Positions 48,230-56,330 of a DNA stretch of 64,000 nt are shown piece by piece. Source of the stretch: Micromonospora chaiyaphumensis (GTDB lineage: Bacteria; Actinomycetota; Actinomycetes; Mycobacteriales; Micromonosporaceae); contig NZ_FMCS01000010.1 in NCBI RefSeq assembly GCF_900091435.1, forward strand, positions 244,889-308,888, read 5' to 3'. The first letter of the stretch is position 1, and every line of letters begins with the position of its first letter. The position numbers were made by a program, and so were the translations under genes. Below the pieces are notes generated by a model that saw nothing but the letters and a program-made list of their open reading frames with translations, searched no databases and had not been told where the DNA came from.

Positions 48230-48715
48230 ATGATGACCCTCTATTACCGGGACGACGCGGTACAGGTCACCTCCCAGGCCATCCACGCCGGCGGGCACGT
48301 CGTCGCGCTCGCCGACGTCACGTACGTCTGGCACGCCCGTGGCGCGACCACCCTGGCGGTCCGGGGCCGGGTCCTGGGGCGCGGCGTGCTGGTCCTGCTG
48401 CTGTCGCTGCCGCCGCTCGTCGCGCTGGTCTGCGTGCTCTCGCTGGCCTGGGCCGCGCAGGACCGGGGCGACTGGAAGCTCGCGCTGGTCATCCTGGCCG
48501 CGTTCGTGGTGGTCGGGCTGGCCCTCACCCCGTTCCTGGAGGTGCCGCTCGGCTGGCTGGACCGCTCCTACGAGCGGGGCAACCGGGTGCACGAGCTGTG
48601 GGTGCAGCACCACGGGCGGGAGGTGCTGCTGCTGCGCACGCCCGACGCGCTCCGGTTCGGGCAGATCTACCGGGCCGTCCAGCGGGCCGTCGAGCAGCAG
48701 GGCGACCGCCGCTGA
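48230..48715 (+). CDS. DUF6232-type membrane protein, second paralog
   Basis: This 161-residue protein repeats the plan of the gene at 47266: YYRDDAVQVTSQAIHAGG, two membrane helices (about 50-73 and 81-105), LDRSYERGNRVHELWVQH, and LLRTPDALRFGQIYRAVQRA. The two are clearly paralogs and probably arose by local duplication. An ATG three bases downstream (48233) is an equally good start. The function is unknown. Confidence 0.82.
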   Translation: MMTLYYRDDAVQVTSQAIHAGGHVVALADVTYVWHARGATTLAVRGRVLGRGVLVLLLSLPPLVALVCVLSLAWAAQDRGDWKLALVILAAFVVVGLALTPFLEVPLGWLDRSYERGNRVHELWVQHHGREVLLLRTPDALRFGQIYRAVQRAVEQQGDRR

Positions 48716-48787
48716 CGGCCGGGATGTGACAGTGGCCGCGCCGCCGCCACCGGGCGGCGTTGGCCGGTGGGACGCACACTGGGTGGC

Positions 48788-49516
48788 ATGGCGATTCCCC
48801 TCCCCCGTCCCGGCGCCGTCGTCGGGCTCACCCGTTCCGCCCTGGACCAGGCGTTCGGCTCGGCCGCCGCGTTCGCCGCCGTGCCGGCCCGCGCCTTCGC
48901 GGTGCTCGACGAGGTGGAGACGCTGCTGCGCCGGATCAACGGGGTGGTCGACCGGATCGAGGGCACCCTGGACCGCACCGACCGGGTGCTCGACGACGCT
49001 GAGGCGGCGGTCCGGGAGGTCGGCGTGATCAGCGCCGCCGCCACCGAGGCGATCGAGACCGCCACCGGCGTCGCCACGGCCGCCGCCGCCGTGGTGGGCG
49101 AGGCCGACCGGGTGGCCCGGGCGGCCGGCGCTCTGGTCGTCGAGGCCGATGCCGTGGCCGCCCGGGCCGCCGGCACGGTGGTCGCCGCCGAGGAGGCGGC
49201 CGGCACCGCGGCGGAGCTGCTGGGGGCGTACGAGCCGGCGCTGCGCCGGGCCGCGCCCATGGCGACCCGGTTCGTCGAGCAGCTCAGCCCGGAGGAGGTG
49301 ACCGCGGCGATCCGGCTGGTCGACGAGCTGCCGAAGCTGAAGGAGCACCTGACCTCGGACGTGCTGCCGATCCTGGCCACCCTGGACCGGGTGGGTCCGG
49401 ACCTGCACGACCTGCTGGCGGTCACCCGGGACCTCAAGCTGGCGGTGGCCGGCATCCCCGGGCTCGGCATGCTGCGCCGCCGGGGCGAGCGCCTCACCGA
49501 CGAGCCGGTCGACTGA
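48788..49516 (+). CDS. Alanine-rich coiled-coil protein
   Basis: This 242-residue protein is a long amphipathic helix bundle. Residues 45-160 are made of regularly spaced Ala, Val, Asp and Glu (RINGVVDRIEGTLDRTDRVL and EAIETATGVATAAAAVVGEA are examples), with no membrane segment and no cysteine. The C-terminal part ends AVAGIPGLGMLRRRGERL. Such proteins occur widely in actinomycetes and are often given misleading names; I assign no function. It might associate with membranes or granules in phasin-like fashion, which is speculation. The ATG at 48788 is the first with coding bias. Confidence 0.75.
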   Translation: MAIPLPRPGAVVGLTRSALDQAFGSAAAFAAVPARAFAVLDEVETLLRRINGVVDRIEGTLDRTDRVLDDAEAAVREVGVISAAATEAIETATGVATAAAAVVGEADRVARAAGALVVEADAVAARAAGTVVAAEEAAGTAAELLGAYEPALRRAAPMATRFVEQLSPEEVTAAIRLVDELPKLKEHLTSDVLPILATLDRVGPDLHDLLAVTRDLKLAVAGIPGLGMLRRRGERLTDEPVD

Positions 49517-49521
49517 CCCGG

Positions 49522-49974
49522 TCAGCAGTCGCAGGCGACCGCCGACCGGGGCGCGGTCAGCTCGTCGGCCCGGCGGCGCACCGTGCCGGTCGGGGTGACC
49601 ACCGGCAGCCCCTCCCGCGCCCAGTACTCGAAGCCGCCGAGCATCTCCTTCACCGGCCGGCCGAGCCGGGCGAACTCCAGCGCCGCCCGGGTGGCGCCGT
49701 TGCAGCCCGGCCCCCAGCAGTACGTCACGACCGTCGACCCGGCCGGCACCAGGTCGGCGGCCCGGGCGGCGATCTCGGCGGTGGGCAGGTGCAGGGCACC
49801 CGGCAGGTGGCCCTGCTCCCAGGCGGCGTCGCCACGGGAGTCGACCACGACCAGCCCGGGCGTGCCCGCCTCCAGCGCGGCGTGCACGTCGCTGACGTCG
49901 GTCTCGAAGCTGAGTCGGGCGCGGAAGTGGGCGGCGGCGGTGGCCGGGTCGGCCGGCGGCACGGAGAAGGTCAT
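49522..49974 (-). CDS. Single-domain rhodanese
   Basis: This 150-residue protein is a rhodanese-fold sulfurtransferase. The active-site loop is TYCWGPGCNGATRAA, with the catalytic cysteine at its start, and the substrate-binding GLVVVDSRGDAAWEQGHLPG is typical. The C-terminus carries a CDC motif that may hold a second redox-active cysteine pair. It is divergent from a GlxA/FtrA-type regulator with 71 bases between starts, an arrangement seen for FtrA regulators in other bacteria. Confidence 0.9.
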   Translation of the reverse strand: MTFSVPPADPATAAAHFRARLSFETDVSDVHAALEAGTPGLVVVDSRGDAAWEQGHLPGALHLPTAEIAARAADLVPAGSTVVTYCWGPGCNGATRAALEFARLGRPVKEMLGGFEYWAREGLPVVTPTGTVRRRADELTAPRSAVACDC

Positions 49975-50045
49975 GCCCCGATCCTGCGGCCCGTCGCGCC
50001 GCCGCCGGGAGTGGCGTGATCGCCGTCCTTCGCTAACATCCCGCC

Positions 50046-51014
50046 ATGACCTCCGTCGACCGGACCGTGGCGGTGCTCGCGTACCCGGGGATGTCGGTCT
50101 TCGAGACCGGCATCGTGACCGAGGTGTTCGGGCTGCCCCGGCCCGAGCTGGAGGTCGACTGGTACCGGCTCACCGTCTGCGCGGAGCGCCCCGGCCCGGT
50201 GCCGGTCGTCGGCGGGGCCGCCCTGCACACCCCGTACGGCCTGGAGACCCTCGCCGCGGCGGGCACGGTGATCCTGCCCGGGGTGCCGGACGTGACCGTC
50301 GACCCCTCGCCCGAGCTGGTGGCCGCGCTGCGCCGCGCGCACCGCCGGGGCGCCCGGCTCATGTCCATCTGCTCGGGCGCCTTCGCGCTGGCCGGCGCCG
50401 GCCTGCTCGACGGCCGGCGGGCCACCACCCACTGGCGGTACGCGGACCTGCTGGCCCGCCGCCACCCGGCGGTGGCGGTCGACCCCGACGTGCTCTACCT
50501 GGACGACGGCGACATCCTCACCAGCGCCGGCAGCGCCGCCGGGCTGGACCTCTGCGTGCACGTGGTCCGGTGCGACTTCGGCGCGGCGGTCGCCAACGCG
50601 GTGGCCCGGCGGCTGGTCATCCCGCCGCATCGCGACGGCGGGCAGGCCCAGTTCATCGAGGCGCCGGTGAGTGTGGACCCGGACGACGACCGGATCGCCG
50701 CGAGCCTGGCCTGGGCGGTGCGCCACCTGGCCGAGCCGCTGACCGTGGCGGCGCTGGCCCGGCAGGCCCACCTGTCGACCCGCAGCTACCTGCGGCACTT
50801 CGCCCGGGCCACCGGGACCAGCCCGATCCGCTGGCTGATCGACCAGCGGGTGCGGGCCAGCCTGGCCCTGCTGGAGACGACCGACGCGCCGGTGGCCGAG
50901 ATCGCCGGGGCGGTGGGCTTCGACAGCCCGGTCACCTACCGGCACCACTTCGGCCGGGCCATGCGCACCTCGCCGTCGGCCTACCGGCGGGCGTTCCGCG
51001 CCGGTGCCGCCTGA
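50046..51014 (+). CDS. AraC-family regulator with DJ-1/PfpI-like domain (GlxA/FtrA type)
   Basis: This 322-residue regulator has an N-terminal DJ-1/PfpI-like sensor (about 8-185), with the nucleophile-elbow motif SICSGAFALAGAGLLDGRRAT, and a C-terminal AraC domain with two helix-turn-helices (about 215-315; LARQAHLSTRSYLRHFARA and IAGAVGFDSPVTYRHHFGRA). The ATG at 50046 is chosen from the family start. The divergent rhodanese gene is its probable target. Its stop is two bases from that of ribokinase. Confidence 0.93.
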   Translation: MTSVDRTVAVLAYPGMSVFETGIVTEVFGLPRPELEVDWYRLTVCAERPGPVPVVGGAALHTPYGLETLAAAGTVILPGVPDVTVDPSPELVAALRRAHRRGARLMSICSGAFALAGAGLLDGRRATTHWRYADLLARRHPAVAVDPDVLYLDDGDILTSAGSAAGLDLCVHVVRCDFGAAVANAVARRLVIPPHRDGGQAQFIEAPVSVDPDDDRIAASLAWAVRHLAEPLTVAALARQAHLSTRSYLRHFARATGTSPIRWLIDQRVRASLALLETTDAPVAEIAGAVGFDSPVTYRHHFGRAMRTSPSAYRRAFRAGAA

Positions 51015-51016
51015 GG

Positions 51017-51916
51017 TCAGACCGGCCGGCTGAACAGCTCGTCGATCTCCACCCGGCGGGGCAGCGCCACCGAGGCGCCCAGCTTGCGGACGCAGGCCGC
51101 CCCGGCCGCCGCCGCCCAGTGCACCGCCTCGACCAGTTCGCGCCCCTCGCCCCACGCCACCGCCAGGGCTGCCGTGAAGGCGTCGCCGGCCGCGGTGGAG
51201 TCGACCACGTCGACCTTCACGGCGGGCACGTGCACCGCGGGCCGGTCGCGCTCGACGTACCAGGCGCCGTCGCCGCCGAGGGTGAGCACCGCCCGGGGCA
51301 CCACCGCGAGCAGCGCCTCCGGCTCGTCCCGGCCCCGGCCGGTGAGCGCCCGCGCCTCGGTCTCGTTGACCACCAGCAGGTCGGTCGCGGCCAGCAGCTC
51401 CGCCGGCACCGGCCGGACGGGCGCCGCGTTGAGCACCACCCGGGTGCCGGCCGACCGGGCCGCCAGCGCCGCGGCGGTCACCGTCTCGACCGGCACCTCC
51501 AGCTGCGCGACCAGCACGTCCGCCTCGCGTACGGCGGCCAGCTCGTCCTCGGTGGGGCCGGTGAACGCCTCGTTGGCGCCGGGGGTGACCAGGATGGCGT
51601 GCTCCCCCGCGCCACCGACCATGACCAGGGCGACGCCGGACGAGCCGTACACGACCCGGAGGTGGCCGGTGTCGACGCCGGCCGCGGTGATCCGGGCCCG
51701 GAGGGTCACCCCGAAGGCGTCCGAGCCGATCGCGCCGAGGAAGACGCAGGACGCGCCGGCCCGCACGGCGGCGACGGCCTGGTTGGCGCCCTTGCCGCCG
51801 GGCAGCATGACGAAGTCGTCGCCGAGCACGGTCTCCCCCGGCCGGGGCAGCGCGGCGGCGGTGCCGACCAGGTCCATGTTGGCGCTGCCCACCACGGCGA
51901 TCCGGGTCTGCTGCAC
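51017..51916 (-). CDS. rbsK: Ribokinase
   Basis: This 299-residue PfkB-family kinase phosphorylates ribose at O5. The N-terminal signature is LPGGKGANQAVAAVRAGA, and the anion hole with catalytic aspartate is VDSTAAGDAFTAALAVAW near the end. The first strand VVGSANMDLVG is typical of RbsK. No ribose transporter is adjacent. The gene follows an ABC ATPase gene by 19 bases on the same strand. Confidence 0.92.
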   Translation of the reverse strand: MQQTRIAVVGSANMDLVGTAAALPRPGETVLGDDFVMLPGGKGANQAVAAVRAGASCVFLGAIGSDAFGVTLRARITAAGVDTGHLRVVYGSSGVALVMVGGAGEHAILVTPGANEAFTGPTEDELAAVREADVLVAQLEVPVETVTAAALAARSAGTRVVLNAAPVRPVPAELLAATDLLVVNETEARALTGRGRDEPEALLAVVPRAVLTLGGDGAWYVERDRPAVHVPAVKVDVVDSTAAGDAFTAALAVAWGEGRELVEAVHWAAAAGAACVRKLGASVALPRRVEIDELFSRPV

Positions 51917-51935
51917 GGCGTAGCCTCCGTCGGGC

Positions 51936-52832
51936 TCAGGCGGCGCGGGCGGTCCAGCGCTCGCCGGCCCGCGCGACGACCAGCGGCAGGCCGAACGTCT
52001 TCGACAGGTTGTCGGCCGTGAGCGTCTCGGCGAGCAGGCCCTGCGCCACTACGCCCCCCTCGCGCAGCAGCAGCGCATGGGTGAAGCCGGGCGGGATCTC
52101 CTCCACGTGGTGGGTCACCAGCACCATGGCGGGGGCGTCCGGGTCGTACGCCAGCTCGGCGAGGCGGCCCACCAGGTCCTCGCGGCCGCCCAGGTCCAGC
52201 CCGGCCGCGGGCTCGTCGAGCAGCAGCAGCTCCGGGTCGGTCATCAGGGCGCGGGCGATCTGCACCCGCTTGCGCTCGCCCTCGGAGAGCGTGCCGAACG
52301 TGCGCTCGGCGAGGTGCGCGATGCCGAGCTGGCCGAGCAGCGCCCGGGCGCGCGCCTCGTCGGTGCGGTCGTAGCTCTCCCGCCAGCGCCCCACCACCGA
52401 CCAGGCCGCGGTCACCACGACGTCGGTGACCCGCTCGTCGGTGGGGATCCGCTCGGCGAGCGTGGCGGTGGAGAGACCGATCCGGGTCCGCAGCTCGTTG
52501 ACGTCGGTGCGGCCGATCCGCTCGCCGAGCACGTGGGCCGTGCCCGTGGTCGGGTGCAGCCGGCCGGCGGCCAGGTTGAGCAGGGTCGTCTTGCCGGCGC
52601 CGTTGGGGCCGAGCACCACCCAGCGTTCGTCCAGCTCGACCCGCCAGTCGACGTCCTGCAGGAGCGCGTTGCCGGAGCGCCGGACGCCGACACCGTCGAG
52701 GCTGACCACCAGATCCGCGTCCACGGGTGCGGGGGCGGGGGCGCCGGCGGCGCCGGGGATCAGGTCACCAGTCACCGGTCCATCCAACCACGCAGCCGGC
52801 CTGGTGCCCCCCACGGGCGTCGTCGTCGCCAT
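51936..52832 (-). CDS. ABC transporter ATP-binding protein (no permease adjacent)
   Basis: This 298-residue ATPase has Walker A VLGPNGAGKTTLLNLAAGRL, signature GTLSEGERKRVQIARAL and Walker B LLLLDEPAAGLDLGGRE. It resembles the ModF/YlmA-type stand-alone ATPases with a regulatory rather than export role. The ATG at 52832 gives a 45-residue Pro/Ala-rich extension; a GTG at about 52775 (VTGDLIPGAAG) may be the real start. No permease gene is in the same unit. Confidence 0.88.
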   Translation of the reverse strand: MATTTPVGGTRPAAWLDGPVTGDLIPGAAGAPAPAPVDADLVVSLDGVGVRRSGNALLQDVDWRVELDERWVVLGPNGAGKTTLLNLAAGRLHPTTGTAHVLGERIGRTDVNELRTRIGLSTATLAERIPTDERVTDVVVTAAWSVVGRWRESYDRTDEARARALLGQLGIAHLAERTFGTLSEGERKRVQIARALMTDPELLLLDEPAAGLDLGGREDLVGRLAELAYDPDAPAMVLVTHHVEEIPPGFTHALLLREGGVVAQGLLAETLTADNLSKTFGLPLVVARAGERWTARAA

Positions 52833-52907
52833 AGGGTGGGGCGCCGTGTCGTTGGTCACCACTCCGGGAGGACGCCTCATGCCCGACCGCTGCCGGGAGG
52901 CGTGCGG

Positions 52908-53912
52908 ATGAGCGCGGTCATCGAGATCGCCGGTCTCCGCAAGACGTTCCACACCCTGCGTCAGGGCCGCCGGATCGCCGTCGACGGGTTCGACCTGCTG
53001 GTCGAGGCCGGCCAGGTGCACGGCTTCCTCGGCCCGAACGGCTCGGGGAAGACGACCACGCTGCGCGCCCTGCTCGGGCTGGTCCGGGCCGACGCGGGCC
53101 GGATGCGGGTGCTCGGGGCCGAGTCCCCGGAGCGGCTGGCCGACGTGGCCGGGCGGGTCGGCGCGATCGTGGAGAGCCCGCAGTTCTTCGGCAACTTCAC
53201 CGCCCACAAGACGCTGCGGCTGCTCGCCCTGGCCGGCGGCGTGCCCACCGCCCGGGTCGACGAGGTGCTGGAGCAGGTCGGCCTGCGGGACCGGGGCGAC
53301 GAGCGGGTCAAGGGCTATTCGCTGGGCATGAAGCAGCGGCTGGCGGTCGCGTCGGCGCTGCTCAAGGACCCGCAGCTGCTGATCCTGGACGAGCCGGCGA
53401 ACGGGCTGGACCCGGCCGGCATCCGGGAGATGCGCGACCTCACCCGGTCGCTCGCCGCGGCCGGGGTGACCGTGCTGCTCTCCAGCCACATCCTGGCCGA
53501 GATCCAGCTCATCTGCGACCACGTGACGATCATCAGCCGGGGCCGGCGGGTCGCGTACGGGCCGGTGGCGGAGGTGCTGGCCGGCTTCGACCAGCACCAG
53601 TGGCAGGTACGGGTGGCCGAACCCGAGCGGGCCGTGGAGCTGCTCGGCCGCGCCGGCCTGGCGGTCATCCCGTACCACGACCATCTCGTGGTGACCGGGG
53701 TCGTCGACCCCGAGCTGATCAGCCGCACCCTGGGCGAGCAGGGCCTCTGGGTCCGCGAGCTGACCCCGCTCCGGCCGGACCTGGAGAGCGTCTTCCTGGA
53801 GCTGACCGGTGACCATCCGCACCCGGCGCTGCCCCGTCAGGTGGACGGCGCACCGCCCAACGACGGAGTGATCGACCTGGACGTCCGGGAGAGCCGGGAG
53901 GTGGACGCGTGA
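52908..53912 (+). CDS. ABC-2 system ATP-binding protein
   Basis: This 334-residue ATPase has Walker A LGPNGSGKTTTLRALLGL, signature GYSLGMKQRLAVASAL and Walker B LLILDEPANGLDPAGI, followed by a C-terminal extension with LESVFLELTGDHPHP. The last 35 residues are an extra acidic tail. The ATG at 52908 follows CCGGGAGGCG. It is coupled to the permease gene by a GTGA overlap. The substrate is unknown; the pair resembles bacitracin- or lantibiotic-immunity type transporters. Confidence 0.93.
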   Translation: MSAVIEIAGLRKTFHTLRQGRRIAVDGFDLLVEAGQVHGFLGPNGSGKTTTLRALLGLVRADAGRMRVLGAESPERLADVAGRVGAIVESPQFFGNFTAHKTLRLLALAGGVPTARVDEVLEQVGLRDRGDERVKGYSLGMKQRLAVASALLKDPQLLILDEPANGLDPAGIREMRDLTRSLAAAGVTVLLSSHILAEIQLICDHVTIISRGRRVAYGPVAEVLAGFDQHQWQVRVAEPERAVELLGRAGLAVIPYHDHLVVTGVVDPELISRTLGEQGLWVRELTPLRPDLESVFLELTGDHPHPALPRQVDGAPPNDGVIDLDVRESREVDA

Positions 53913-54919
53913 ACCTGGTCCGTGCCGAGCTGGAGCGGCTGGCCGCCCGCCGCTTCGTGCAGCTCATGGTGCTGCTGCTGGCGGTCGCGTTCGCGCTGAC
54001 CGTGGCGACGACGCTGGCCGGCTCGCACCGCCCCACGCCGGTGGAGCTGAGCCGGGCCCAGACGCAGGCCGCCGACGAGGTGCGCAACCTGGAGCTGGCG
54101 CACGACCGCTGCCTGCGCATCAAGGCGGGCACCGTGACGCCGGACGAGAACGACTACCTGCCCCGGGACTGCGCGCAGATCGACCCGGCCCTCATGGACA
54201 AGCTGCCCAGCGCCTCCGACTACCTGAGCGGGGTGTTCGTCTTCGCCAACGAGGCGGAGCCGCTGCTCTACTTCCTGATCGCGTTCCTGGCCATGTTCGG
54301 GTTCCTGGTCGGCGCCTCCTACATCGGCGCCGACCTGAACTCGGGCGGCGTGGTCAACCTGCTGCTCTGGCGGCCGCGCCGGTTCGCGGTGCTGGGCGCC
54401 AAGCTGGGCACGCTGCTCGGCGGGCTGCTCGGGCTCTCCGCGCTGGCGTCGGTGGTCTACCTGGGGGTGTTCTGGCTGATCGGCGAGGCGTCCGGGCTGA
54501 CCGGCCGGATCGGCGGCGCGTTCTGGTCGTCGCTCGCGGCCGTCTGGGTGCGCGGGCTGGTGCTGGTGCTGCTCGCCGCGGCGCTCGGCTTCGCCCTGGC
54601 CACGCTCGGCCGGCACACCTCGGCGGCGCTCGGCACGGTGGCCGCCTACCTGGTGGTGTGGGAGCTGGGCGCGCGGCTGGTGTTCCAGATCCTCTCGGTG
54701 ACCCGCCCGGACCGGTTCATGCTCTCCAGCTACCTGGCCGCCTGGCTCAGCGGCGAGGCCCGGTTCTGGGACAACGACGCCTGCTCCGGCGACATCGCGG
54801 GCTTCTGCGACGGTTACTACTCGCTGGGCTGGGCGCCGGGCCTGGTGGTCCTGCTCGCCCTGACCGCCGCCCTGACGGTGGGAGCCTTCACGGCGTTCCG
54901 CCGTCGCGACCTGATCTGA
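53909..54919 (+). CDS. ABC-2 type permease with extracytoplasmic loop
   Basis: This 336-residue protein has six membrane helices (first at about 20-41, LMVLLLAVAFALTVATTLAG). A loop of about 80 residues between the first two helices is hydrophilic, carries two cysteines (DRCLRI and RDCAQID) and probably lies outside the cell. The segment between the last two helices has another cysteine pair (DACSGDIAGFCDG). These cysteines may form disulfides. The GTG start overlaps the ATPase stop. The gene ends at a strong hairpin. Confidence 0.88.
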   Translation: MNLVRAELERLAARRFVQLMVLLLAVAFALTVATTLAGSHRPTPVELSRAQTQAADEVRNLELAHDRCLRIKAGTVTPDENDYLPRDCAQIDPALMDKLPSASDYLSGVFVFANEAEPLLYFLIAFLAMFGFLVGASYIGADLNSGGVVNLLLWRPRRFAVLGAKLGTLLGGLLGLSALASVVYLGVFWLIGEASGLTGRIGGAFWSSLAAVWVRGLVLVLLAAALGFALATLGRHTSAALGTVAAYLVVWELGARLVFQILSVTRPDRFMLSSYLAAWLSGEARFWDNDACSGDIAGFCDGYYSLGWAPGLVVLLALTAALTVGAFTAFRRRDLI

Positions 54920-54924
54920 GGGGC

Positions 54925-54958
54925 GCCGGTGCGGCCCGTGATCGCGGGCCGCACCGGC
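54925..54958. terminator. Terminator after the ABC-2 permease gene
   Basis: Arms 54925-54938 (GCCGGTGCGGCCCG) and 54945-54958 are perfectly complementary with a six-base loop, five bases after the stop. It also faces the convergent ROK gene. Confidence 0.85.
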
Positions 54959-54984
54959 AACTCCTTGCAGAGTTCCATCACCTC

Positions 54985-55001
54985 GTGAAGAATTCCTTCA
55001 C
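54985..55001. repeat. Palindrome GTGAAGAATTCCTTCAC
   Basis: Six-base arms GTGAAG and CTTCAC flank AATTC, between the terminator at 54925 and the stop of the ROK gene. It is AT-richer than its surroundings. It may be the ROK-side terminator or a protein site; nothing decides. Confidence 0.35.
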
Positions 55002-55031
55002 ATGGCGGCCGGGGCGACGACGGGCCGGCGG

Positions 55032-56207
55032 TCAGCCGACCGTCGAGCCGAACACCTCGTCGCGCACCGCGTCCAGGGCCGTGCGCAGCGCGCCGCGCAG
55101 GATCGGCTCCTCGGTCAGCCCGGTGCTGACCACCCGCGGCCGGACCAGCGTGATCGCGGCGACCTCGTGCTGCACCCGCTCGGCCAGCGCCGCGCCGCCG
55201 GCCTGCCCCACCTCGCCGGCCAGCACCACCAGCGGTGGGTCGAGCACCACGCAGGTGCTCGCCACACCCAGCGCCAGCCGGCGCGCCAGTTCGTCCAGCA
55301 TCGGGCCGCCCGCCGTGCCGGCGGCGATCGCGGCGCGCACCGCGTCGGCCGCGCCGTCCGCCGCGAAGCCGTGCTCCGCGGCCACCGCACGGACCGCGTC
55401 GGCACCGGCGAGCTGCTGGAACGCCGGCTTGGCCCGCTTCGACACGTCGCGCGGGATGGGTACGCCGGGCACCGGCAGGTAGCCGATCTCGCCGGCCGCC
55501 CCGCTGCTGCCGTGGTGCAGCCGCCCGCCAAGCATGATGGCCAGACCCACACCGGCGTCCAGCCAGACGAGCACGAAGTCCGCCGTGCCCTGCGCCGCGC
55601 CGGACTGCGCCTCGGCCACGGCGGCGAGGTTCACGTCGTTCTCGAAGACCACCGGGGTGTGCAGGTCCTCCCGGAGCGCGGCGAGCAGGCCGCTGTGCCA
55701 GCGCGGCAGGTTGAACGCGAAGGTGATGTCGCCGGTGCCCGGGTCGACCAGGCCCGGGGTGCCGAGCACGATCCGCCGTACGCTGGACAGCTCGGCGCCC
55801 GCGCTGCTGGCCGCCTGGACCACGGCGTTGTGCACCACGCCGACCGGGTCGTCGGTGTCCTTCGTGGACTGCTCGACGCGGCCGACCACCGCCCCGGTGA
55901 TGTCGGCGCAGGCGGCCACCACCCGCTCGGCGCCGACGTCCACGCCGACCACGTACGCGCTGCCCGGGCGGACCGCGTAGAGCTGGGCGTTCGGGCCCCG
56001 CCCGCCGGCCTGCTCGCCGACCCGGGTGACCAGGCCGCGCTCCTCCAGCCGTTCGACCAGCTGGGACGCGGTGACCTTGGAGAGCCCGGTCAGCTCGCCG
56101 ATCCGCGCCCGGGTCAACGGCCCCTGCTCGAGCAGCAGCTCCAGCGCCGCGCGGTCGTTGAGCGCCCGCAACAGTCGGGGGGTGCCGGGCAGCCGGGTCG
56201 CACTCAT
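55032..56207 (-). CDS. ROK-family transcriptional repressor
   Basis: This 391-residue protein has an N-terminal winged helix (about 18-75; PLTRARIGELTGLSKVTASQ) and a C-terminal ROK sugar-kinase-like domain (about 85-385; VVGVDVGAERVVAACADITG and VVFENDVNLAAVAEAQSGA). The usual ROK zinc cluster (CxCGxxGC) is absent: the expected region reads PVPGVPIPRDVSKRAKPAF. It is probably a sensor for GlcNAc or a related sugar. The ATG at 56207 is followed upstream by an AT-rich palindrome likely to be its operator. It is divergent from a GH3 N-acetylglucosaminidase. Confidence 0.9.
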   Translation of the reverse strand: MSATRLPGTPRLLRALNDRAALELLLEQGPLTRARIGELTGLSKVTASQLVERLEERGLVTRVGEQAGGRGPNAQLYAVRPGSAYVVGVDVGAERVVAACADITGAVVGRVEQSTKDTDDPVGVVHNAVVQAASSAGAELSSVRRIVLGTPGLVDPGTGDITFAFNLPRWHSGLLAALREDLHTPVVFENDVNLAAVAEAQSGAAQGTADFVLVWLDAGVGLAIMLGGRLHHGSSGAAGEIGYLPVPGVPIPRDVSKRAKPAFQQLAGADAVRAVAAEHGFAADGAADAVRAAIAAGTAGGPMLDELARRLALGVASTCVVLDPPLVVLAGEVGQAGGAALAERVQHEVAAITLVRPRVVSTGLTEEPILRGALRTALDAVRDEVFGSTVG

Positions 56208-56215
56208 GCCACGTC

Positions 56216-56232
56216 CTTTATTTTCAGTAAAG
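56216..56232. promoter_or_regulatory. Probable ROK operator
   Basis: CTTTATTTTCAGTAAAG has five-base arms CTTTA/TAAAG and sits in an AT-rich island 9 bases upstream of the ROK gene start. NagC/Mlc-type ROK regulators bind AT-rich palindromes of this kind. It is well placed to control both the ROK gene and the divergent GH3 gene. Confidence 0.55.
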
Positions 56233-56330
56233 TTTGCTAACCACAAAACGCCTGCCGAGGGGTGTCCGTTAGCGTATCGGCCACCTCGATCCGGGGCCGT
56301 CGGACGACCCGGCAGGGAAAGGGGATACTC

